Source: Propionibacteriaceae bacterium UBA6122 (GTDB lineage: Bacteria; Actinomycetota; Actinomycetes; Propionibacteriales; Propionibacteriaceae). From it: a DNA stretch of 64,000 nt. Location of the stretch: positions 1-64,000 of the forward strand of contig DIVW01000043.1 in the NCBI GenBank assembly GCA_002428365.1, in the 5' to 3' direction. Shown here one piece after another: positions 58,296 to 64,000 of this stretch; position 1 is the stretch's first letter, and each line of letters begins with the position of its first letter. The notes under the pieces are model-generated. The model worked only from the letters and a program-made list of their open reading frames with translations. It ran no database searches and was not told where the DNA came from. Both the position numbers and the translations under genes were made by a program.

Positions 58296-58960
58296 CCGAC
58301 ACCATGGGCTTCGCCCGCTTCGAGCTGACGTCTTTCCGCGTCAACGCTTGGCCGATGATCCTGATGAGTGCGCTCGTCGCAGTGATGACTTGGGTCTCGA
58401 GTAGGCAAGAGCCGATCGGCCTTGCGGCAGTGGTGCCGCTGCTGCCGGTCTTCTTCGTGACCTACCCGTTCCTGACCGACGAACGCGGCCAACACGATCT
58501 GCTGTACGCGACGCTGCCCATCCGCCGTCAAACCGTGGTGCTGGGCCGCTACATCTTCTTTCTGGCGATCCAGCTAGCTTCAGGCATCCTCGCTCTCGGG
58601 TTGGTCGCGGCCACAGCTGCGGCAACCGGACGGTCGCTCGACCCTCGCCTGGCGGCCCTCGCCACGATGGCCTCCCTGGCTGCCGGAAGCGTTCTATTGG
58701 CAATCCAACTTCCCCTGCTGTTCTGGTTGGGCTTCGCCAAGTCACGCTGGATCGCTCTCCTGCCGATGTTGGTTTTCCTGACCCCGGTTGCCCTGATGCA
58801 GCTACCCGGAGGCCAGGTTCGCTTCGACTCCTTCGACCCGACCGCACTACCGCCGGACTTCTTGCTCGCTGCCGGCGGGGCACTCCTCAGCGTCAGCGCG
58901 GTGGCGTGGGTGGTTTCTGCGCTGGTGTCAGTCCGGGTGTACGCAGGGCGACGGTTCTGA
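58292..58960 (+). CDS. ABC-2-type membrane permease
   Basis: 222 residues, six membrane segments (about 17-35, 41-65, 88-115, 125-150, 155-175, 192-215). FLTDERGQHDLLYATLPIRR and QTVVLGRYIFF match the ABC2_membrane_5 type partner of YtrA-linked ATPases. Probably exports or detoxifies a lipophilic antibiotic or senses envelope stress (inference). ATG overlaps the ATPase stop (ATGA). Confidence 0.88.
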   Translation: MTDTMGFARFELTSFRVNAWPMILMSALVAVMTWVSSRQEPIGLAAVVPLLPVFFVTYPFLTDERGQHDLLYATLPIRRQTVVLGRYIFFLAIQLASGILALGLVAATAAATGRSLDPRLAALATMASLAAGSVLLAIQLPLLFWLGFAKSRWIALLPMLVFLTPVALMQLPGGQVRFDSFDPTALPPDFLLAAGGALLSVSAVAWVVSALVSVRVYAGRRF

Positions 58961-58966
58961 GCCAGC

Positions 58967-59452
58967 TCACTGGCTCGCGCCCGGGTGCCCCAACTGCCGC
59001 CAAGCTTCATAGACGGCAATCGCGGCCGCGTTGGCGAGATTGAGCGAGCGCATGCCGGGACGCATCGGGATGCGCACCTGGGCGGTGATGCGGTCATCAG
59101 CCAACACGTCGGCCGCGAGCCCGGTGGCCTCAGGGCCGAACAGCAGCACGTCCCCGCCTTCGTAGTTGATGTCGGTGTAGGCGGTCTCGGCATGGGCGGT
59201 GAAGGCGAACACTCTTGCTGGCAGCAGCGCGGCGTAGGCATCGTCCAAGGAATCGTGAATGAAGGTGACCGCCTCGTCGCGATAGTCCAAGCCGGCGCGG
59301 CGCAGCTTGGCATCGTCCATATCGAAACCGAAGGGACGCGCCAGATGCAGTTCGGCGCCGGTCACTGCTGCCAGGCGCATGGTCGCGCCGGTGTTGTTCG
59401 GAATCTGCGGGGTGCAGAACAGAATGCGCAGCGGACGGGTCACGCCGGCCAT
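58967..59452 (-). CDS. trmL: tRNA (cytidine(34)-2'-O)-methyltransferase
   Basis: 161 residues from MAGVTRPLRILFCTPQIPNN at 59452. SPOUT fold with the trefoil knot: IPNNTGATMRLAAVTGAEL, LARPFGFDMDDAKLRRAGLD, LLFGPEATGLAADVL and RSLNLANAAAIAVYEAWRQ. It methylates the wobble base of tRNA-Leu. The start lies four bases after the stop of the pseudouridine synthase gene, so the two RNA-modification genes form one operon. Confidence 0.93.
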   Translation of the reverse strand: MAGVTRPLRILFCTPQIPNNTGATMRLAAVTGAELHLARPFGFDMDDAKLRRAGLDYRDEAVTFIHDSLDDAYAALLPARVFAFTAHAETAYTDINYEGGDVLLFGPEATGLAADVLADDRITAQVRIPMRPGMRSLNLANAAAIAVYEAWRQLGHPGASQ

Positions 59453-59456
59453 CTTG

Positions 59457-60383
59457 TCACTGCCGCACCTGGGGCCACTCCAAGGCGAAGTGGCTGGAGT
59501 ATTCGCGCGGCGTCTGATCAATCGGGTCAGTGAAGGCCAGGCTACGAGCAACCAACTGCAGGGGCGTGGAGAAGTCGTCGGCATTGACGTCGCGCACGTC
59601 CGGGTAGAGCGGGTCGCCAATGATCGGCAGGCCCAGGCCAGCTAGATGCACCCGCAACTGGTGAGTTTTCCCGGTGGCCGGGGTGAGGCGGTAGCAGGCG
59701 TTCGGGCCGCGGGTCTCGACCAGCTCGATCAGGGAATCAGCATTGGGCTCGCCGTCGGTGACCACGGCCTGCAGGCTGCCGCGCGGCTTCTCAATGCGAT
59801 TGGTCACCCGGCGCGGAAACTCCAAGCTGGGGTCGTAGGGGGCCAAGGCCTCATAGGTCTTCTGCACTTGCTGGGTCTGGAACAGCTCGGCGTAGGCGGC
59901 CCGATAACGGCGCTGGGTGGTGAGCAACAGCACCCCGGCGGTCAGCCGGTCGAGCCGATGGGCGGGTGCCAACTCGGGCAGGCTCAGCGACTCGCGCAAC
60001 CGCACCAAGACTGTCTCCCGGACGTGCACGCCGCGCGGCGTGGTGGCCAGAAAGTGCGGCTTGTCGACCACAACGATCCGCTCGTCGGCGTACAGCACCC
60101 CAATTTCGAACGGGACGGGCGGCTCCGGCGCGAGGTGGCGGTGGAACCAGATGAACGCGTTGGGACGGTAGGCGTCCTCGGTATGCCAGGGGCGGCCGGT
60201 CTGATCGACGAACTCCCCGGCTTCGAGCATCTCGGCGACCGGCGCCTCGGCTGGCAAGCGATCGAGCAGGAAATCGCCTATCGTCGCCCAGCGCGGCGGT
60301 GTGTCCGCGACGTTGTCGGGAGTGCGCAACCAAGCCGCGTCCAGCCCGTGCCGTTGCGGCAGCGGAGAGCGGGGCGGCATCAC
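59457..60383 (-). CDS. RluA-family pseudouridine synthase
   Basis: 308 residues. The catalytic block is HRLDRLTAGVLLLTTQRRY with the active Asp in RLD. Other RluA motifs are IVVVDKPHFLATTPRGVHVR, VQKTYEALAPY and PATGKTHQLRVHLAGLGLPI followed by GDPLYP. It isomerises uridine in rRNA or tRNA; the target is unassigned. First gene of a two-gene operon with trmL. Confidence 0.92.
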   Translation of the reverse strand: MMPPRSPLPQRHGLDAAWLRTPDNVADTPPRWATIGDFLLDRLPAEAPVAEMLEAGEFVDQTGRPWHTEDAYRPNAFIWFHRHLAPEPPVPFEIGVLYADERIVVVDKPHFLATTPRGVHVRETVLVRLRESLSLPELAPAHRLDRLTAGVLLLTTQRRYRAAYAELFQTQQVQKTYEALAPYDPSLEFPRRVTNRIEKPRGSLQAVVTDGEPNADSLIELVETRGPNACYRLTPATGKTHQLRVHLAGLGLPIIGDPLYPDVRDVNADDFSTPLQLVARSLAFTDPIDQTPREYSSHFALEWPQVRQ

Positions 60384-60477
60384 GCCACCTGCTCGGTCTG
60401 GAAGAAGTTCACGACCAGCAGCGTACGGACTGGGCGGTTGGGAGGGCCGCTCGGCGCCTGTGCGGGAGTATTGGTTC

Positions 60478-60780
60478 GTGACGTCAGATCTCTCAATCCC
60501 AGCGCTACAGACGGCCCTCGTCCGCCTTCTGCAAGCAGTGGAGCAGAAGTATGGACCCGTACTGCTCCTCTCGGAGGACTACTACTGGAACGTTCCTGTT
60601 GGCGAGGCAGCCTCGCTGGAAGCTCCGCCCGAACTCGACCTGGGATCAGCTAGTGATGACCTTGAAGCCCTCAGCGAGGTTCTCTCTCGCCCGTCCGCAG
60701 AGCTGCCTGTGCTGTGGCACGACTTAGAGCACCTCGCCGGGCTCCTGCGATCGATCGCCCGGATCGACGCCGCTGGCTAG
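60478..60780 (+). CDS. Hypothetical protein, 100 residues
   Basis: 100 residues from the GTG at 60478 (VTSDLSIPALQTALVRLLQA). Mostly helical, acidic, no signal peptide or recognised family. YGPVLLLSEDYYWNVPVGEA in the middle is the most distinctive stretch. Divergent from the pseudouridine synthase; its stop abuts the GNAT gene on the opposite strand. Confidence 0.6.
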   Translation: MTSDLSIPALQTALVRLLQAVEQKYGPVLLLSEDYYWNVPVGEAASLEAPPELDLGSASDDLEALSEVLSRPSAELPVLWHDLEHLAGLLRSIARIDAAG

Positions 60781-61479
60781 TCATCCTCGCTCGCGCAGCA
60801 CGGCCAGCGGCTGAAGCTGCACCCCGTCGGCGTCGAAGTTGTCGTCAGCCAGCCAGGCCTCTAAGCCCGCTTTGATGCCGGGCCATTCGGCGTCGGTGAT
60901 GGAATACCAGGTGGTGTCGCGGTTGCGTCCCTTGGTCACCAGGGCGTTGCGCCAAGTGCCCTCCTCGACGAAGCCCAGCCGGTCGGCAGCCTTGCGCGAT
61001 GGGACGTTGAGGCTGTCGCACTTCCACTCGTAGCGGCGATAGCCAAGGTCGTCGAAGACATGTCGCAGCAGTAGGTACTGCACCTCGGTGGCCGCCTTCG
61101 TCCGCTGCAACGAAGGGGCGTAGATGATTGCGCCCACCTCGATCGAACCGAGCCCCGGCTGAATGCGCAGGTAACACACGCGGCCAAGGAAGGCGGAACT
61201 GGCGGGGTCAATGATCGCGTAGCCGAGCTGATCGGGCGCGGTGGTGGTTACCGCGATTCGGGCCGCTGCTTCCTCGACGCTAGCCGGCGGATTCTCTGCC
61301 TGGTAGGTCCACAGCTCCGGATGCGGGCTGAGCACCTCGACAACAGCAGCGGCATGCTCGGCCGTCAGCGGCTCCAACCGGACGTTGCGTCCCTCGAACA
61401 CTCCGGCCTCGGGCTGCTTCGCCCCAGACCAGGTGAGCGCATCGCCAATCTCTTGGCCGAACTCATTCACTACCGGCAT
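60781..61479 (-). CDS. GNAT-family N-acetyltransferase (RimJ/RimL-like)
   Basis: 232 residues from MPVVNEFGQEIGDALTW at 61479; frame upstream is poor. RimL-type features: RNVRLEPLTAEHAAAVVEVL, IEVGAIIYAPSLQRTKAATE (motif A), and YRRYEWKCDSLNVPSRKAAD followed by RLGFVEEGTWRNALV. Probably acetylates an amino group of a protein or small molecule, with no clear partner. Ends one base after the hypothetical gene on the other strand. Confidence 0.88.
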   Translation of the reverse strand: MPVVNEFGQEIGDALTWSGAKQPEAGVFEGRNVRLEPLTAEHAAAVVEVLSPHPELWTYQAENPPASVEEAAARIAVTTTAPDQLGYAIIDPASSAFLGRVCYLRIQPGLGSIEVGAIIYAPSLQRTKAATEVQYLLLRHVFDDLGYRRYEWKCDSLNVPSRKAADRLGFVEEGTWRNALVTKGRNRDTTWYSITDAEWPGIKAGLEAWLADDNFDADGVQLQPLAVLRERG

Positions 61480-61555
61480 GGCGTCATCCTGCCATCGCGG
61501 CGATCGGTGGGTGGCCGCGCTCGGAGCAGAACTCCCAGAGGAGCAGCTTCTACAG

Positions 61556-62074
61556 CTACGCCAACCGCCCCAACTCGGTAACCAACGCGGCACGCAGCGA
61601 GTCATGCTTTGCTCCTAGGGCAAAGTCCGAGGAACTCCACCGGGTGGACGGGTACGCCCACACTGGCAAGCCGCGAACCTCGTCCGGTTCCCAGTCGTAG
61701 CGCGGCCAGATGTGCGTGTGCAGGAAGGCAGCGGTGTTGCCCAGAATCTCCACGTTCACTCGCCGATAGCCAGCTTCTCGGGCTTCGCATACGTTCTCGA
61801 CCGCAGTGGCCAAAAGGTCAACATCGGCCAGGTAGGCCAACCGCTCGGTCCTGGGCAAGTCGGACAGCCGATCTGCGCCCCGCACCTTGCTTAACGCCAG
61901 GCAGTAGCCCGGAAGAAACTGCACGTCACCAATCACGGCAAAGGCCGAATCCAGTTCCCGCAACACCGTCGGGTTGCGTCCTTCGAGCGCGGCGGCGACT
62001 CGGTCAGTTCGCCAGTCGTCCACGCCCGCGACGCTACCAGCCGAGCTAGACCCGCCCAACAGCGCCATCACCAC
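61556..62074 (-). CDS. HIT-like nucleotide hydrolase
   Basis: 172 residues with the histidine-triad-like AAFLHTHIWPRYDWEPDE near 117-134, preceded by YLADVDLLATAVENVCEARE and GYCLALSKVRGADRL. HIT-family members hydrolyse or transfer dinucleoside polyphosphates; the HTHIWPRY form is that of the diadenosine tetraphosphate hydrolase-like branch. A GTG at 62023 (VDDWRTDRV) is a plausible alternative start giving 155 residues. Context gives no substrate. Confidence 0.75.
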   Translation of the reverse strand: MVMALLGGSSSAGSVAGVDDWRTDRVAAALEGRNPTVLRELDSAFAVIGDVQFLPGYCLALSKVRGADRLSDLPRTERLAYLADVDLLATAVENVCEAREAGYRRVNVEILGNTAAFLHTHIWPRYDWEPDEVRGLPVWAYPSTRWSSSDFALGAKHDSLRAALVTELGRLA

Positions 62075-62224
62075 CAGCCTCCCGACTCCACTTTGCCGCC
62101 CTACCCAGGCAGCCCAGCCGGCCGGTCCCTACACCAGCAGCGTTGCTGATGCGGGAGTCATTCGTCCCCATCTCGTTGTTCACCTGATTAGAGCGTCGCT
62201 CGGCGTCCAGACCTGGGAGTGAAC

Positions 62225-62458
62225 ATGGCCCGCAAGACCTTTTACGGCCCGATCATCGACGTCTCATTCGATGGGGCGATCTGCCAGCACTCTGGCGAAT
62301 GCGTCCGGGGTATGGGTGAAGTGTTCGACACCGCCAAGCGGCCCTGGATCAACCCGTCCCACGCCTACACCCCTGAACTGGCCGACCAACTGCGCCAAGT
62401 AGTTGGACGCTGCCCCTCCGGAGCGTTGGAGATCGTCGAACGGTGGAGCAAGGCCTGA
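62225..62458 (+). CDS. Fer4_19 (YjdI-like) single-cluster Fe-S protein
   Basis: 77 residues from the ATG at 62225 (in-frame GTG at 62219 also possible), with GGGAG upstream. The divergent mono-cluster ferredoxin pattern: ICQHSGECVRGMGEVFDTA, PWINPSHAYTPE and GRCPSGALEIV, with three cysteines (about 20, 26 and 62) and His nearby. Fe-S function is inferred from family; the partner is unknown. Confidence 0.85.
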   Translation: MARKTFYGPIIDVSFDGAICQHSGECVRGMGEVFDTAKRPWINPSHAYTPELADQLRQVVGRCPSGALEIVERWSKA

Positions 62459-62587
62459 GCGCCTACCCTCAGGCGAGTGTTGGCCACCACAAGCGCAGCG
62501 GCCAACACGGCCTGTCCCCCTGTCGACCTGCACGGAAGTAGCCCCCGGTTCCTCCCGCGCAACTCGACCCGTCCGCCAGCTGGACGG

Positions 62588-63910
62588 TCAGCTGACGGCC
62601 GTCTTCACTTCCCGCCCCACGTAGACCCACCGGGACGGTTCCTCAACACGCGGTCTTGCGGAGCCCGCAGCCACGGCCCGCGGACCTAACGGCAGCACCG
62701 TCGCATCCTTGATAGAGGCATCCGGACCCGTCGTCGGTCCCGGCCGCACTGGCAGCATCTCCCCGGCCAATTGGCCGGCCCAATCGGCTCCCCAAGAGAG
62801 CAATCGGCCCTCGGCGCTGACCCCAGCTGAATGCGCGAAGCCAGCACTGACATGCGCAAACGCCATCCCGGCCGGCGTCCCCACCTGCACTGGCACGGAG
62901 CGGTCCCCCAACACCGACGCCCCCCGTTGCGCTGCATGACAATGACCCCAGGTGTGCAAGCCGCCGTCGGTGTCCAAGGCCAGCGCATGCACCGAGCCGC
63001 CGCTGATCTCACAAATCTCCAACCTGCTCGGCAACAGCGCCTGAACTGGCAGCGGACGACCGACCGTGGTGCCGTCACCGAGCTGACCGAAGGCGTTATC
63101 ACCCCACGCAAACACGCGTCCGTCGGCAGCCAATGCCAGTGAGGCATTGGCCAAAGCGGCAACCTGGACGAAAACCGCTAGGTTCGGCAGCCGAACCGCC
63201 ACCGGCCTCGTGCGGGCTTTGGTCGTCCCGTCGCCCAACTGACCGTAGGAGTTGTCACCCCAGGCGTACACAGCGCCGCTGCGGGTCAACGCAAGCGAGT
63301 GCATTCCGCCCCCGCTGACGCGAGTGACGGTTTGGCCCCCACCCACCTGGATCGCAACCGGACCGTCTTGCTCGTCGGTCGTCCCGGCACCGAGTTGGCC
63401 ACCGGAGTTGTCACCCCAGGCATAGACCTCACCAGCCGAAGACAACGCCAGCGTGTGCCAATGGCCGGCGTCGACGTCGACGACCCGCACCCCTGGCGGC
63501 AGCGTCACCGGCACCGGCGTCGCGCTGGCCTGGATCGTCCCATCGGCAAGTTGGCCGAAACTGTTGTCGCCCCAGGCATAGACCTGACCATCGGAGCCCA
63601 GGGCAAACACGGTGCCCCATTTTGCGCTCAGCCAAGTGACGCCCACGCCTTCGGGTAACGCCACCGCCACCGGGCCCCGTTGCCTGGATCTGTCCCCGTT
63701 GCCGAGTGCGCCCAGCGAGTTGTCCCCCCAGCTGAAGGCAGCACCGTCGGCGGTCACAGCGACAGTGAAAGCGCGCCCGACCACCACCTGTTGAAAGCGG
63801 TGCGGTGACATCGCTTCAGCCTCGGCCATCGGCCTCGGTGCTGCGGCTGGCCCTCTCGATGTCGGCAGCCCGGATACTCCGGGCGCAGCAAAACTAGCGC
63901 CTAATTTCAT
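62588..63910 (-). CDS. RCC1-repeat protein, seven-bladed propeller
   Basis: 440 residues. Seven RCC1-type repeats of about 50 residues are marked by WGDNSLGALG, WGDNSFGQLA, WGDNSGGQLG, WGDNSYGQLG, WGDNAFGQLG, WGHCHAAQRG and WGADWAGQLA, giving a complete seven-bladed beta-propeller as in RCC1. No signal peptide is clear at the N-terminus (MKLGASFAAPGVSG), though the ATG is supported by GGGGGG upstream. Bacterial RCC1 proteins are thought to be scaffolds or surface proteins; no catalytic part is present. Intergenic sequence up to the window end (63911-64000) holds no further gene. Confidence 0.85.
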   Translation of the reverse strand: MKLGASFAAPGVSGLPTSRGPAAAPRPMAEAEAMSPHRFQQVVVGRAFTVAVTADGAAFSWGDNSLGALGNGDRSRQRGPVAVALPEGVGVTWLSAKWGTVFALGSDGQVYAWGDNSFGQLADGTIQASATPVPVTLPPGVRVVDVDAGHWHTLALSSAGEVYAWGDNSGGQLGAGTTDEQDGPVAIQVGGGQTVTRVSGGGMHSLALTRSGAVYAWGDNSYGQLGDGTTKARTRPVAVRLPNLAVFVQVAALANASLALAADGRVFAWGDNAFGQLGDGTTVGRPLPVQALLPSRLEICEISGGSVHALALDTDGGLHTWGHCHAAQRGASVLGDRSVPVQVGTPAGMAFAHVSAGFAHSAGVSAEGRLLSWGADWAGQLAGEMLPVRPGPTTGPDASIKDATVLPLGPRAVAAGSARPRVEEPSRWVYVGREVKTAVS

Positions 63911-64000
63911 TAGTCCCCCCGAACTATGTTTTGCGCCGTCGAGTCAAAAATTCCCTAGCCGACGACTTCCGACCAGTGTTCTCCCCGGAGGCCCGAAATG

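Overview
This 64-kb stretch is high-GC DNA of an actinomycete, most likely a member of the Propionibacteriales (inference). The supporting evidence is the rpsF-ssb-rpsR-rplI operon, an MprAB-type two-component pair, a DUF3152 protein, a two-domain Pta overlapping AckA, frequent GTG starts with GGAGG-type ribosome binding sites, and WYL/YtrA/GntR regulators. No rRNA, tRNA, CRISPR array, prophage or intact insertion sequence was recognised. The left edge looks like a contig end. Its first 214 bases fold back on themselves, and the first gene is a 5'-truncated form II RuBisCO.

Layout: 1-5 kb holds RuBisCO, a metallo-beta-lactamase-fold hydrolase, a HAD hydrolase, a Gfo/Idh/MocA oxidoreductase and an ornithine carbamoyltransferase. 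5-8 kb holds a small membrane protein overlapping a low-molecular-weight tyrosine phosphatase, then a response regulator/sensor kinase pair. 8-15 kb holds a cysteine hydrolase, a large FAD/Fe-S glycolate or D-lactate type dehydrogenase divergent from its likely GntR regulator, a secreted GMC oxidoreductase and a degenerate DUF3152 protein. 15-17 kb is the ribosomal protein/SSB operon. 17-21 kb has three exported proteins built from related Ig-like modules, one carrying an M15-like peptidase domain. 21-26 kb has two tandem stand-alone HTH genes, a CoA-disulfide reductase-rhodanese fusion behind a CsoR/CstR-like palindrome, and an acyl-CoA ligase. 26-34 kb holds endonuclease IV, pta-ackA and a TPP-riboswitch-controlled thiamine salvage operon (thiM-thiE-thiD-cytX).

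The accessory region starts near 34.3 kb. A DnaA-box cluster precedes a compact anti-phage CBASS operon: an HNH-SAVED effector (Cap5) overlapping a CD-NTase. It is followed by a frameshifted DUF5677 gene, a TIGR02391-family gene, a membrane-anchored unknown and a possible PD-(D/E)XK-like protein. Related 18-nt direct repeats at 34.65 and 42.25 kb may mark the edges of this island. A HepT/MntA toxin-antitoxin pair, in which MntA carries a fused HTH, lies at 43-44 kb.

44-64 kb is mixed. It includes an alpha/beta hydrolase divergent from a WYL regulator, an AAA+ ATPase coupled to a membrane TPR protein, a POT peptide transporter, two NAD(P)-dependent oxidoreductases and a glycosyltransferase. 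A VapBC-like pair has a 21-bp palindrome over its start codon. A terpene-cyclase-like toroid protein is followed by an exported protein with two rubrerythrin-like domains and a DtxR/IdeR-like iron box upstream. A YtrA-ABC operon, two RNA-modification enzymes, GNAT and HIT-like proteins, a YjdI-type Fe-S protein and a seven-repeat RCC1 protein complete the window.

Two families of short intergenic repeats occur throughout: one with core GGGGACGGTTCC and one with core CCCTGAGCNTGTCGAAGGG. Both sit almost only between genes, sometimes in tandem or combined.
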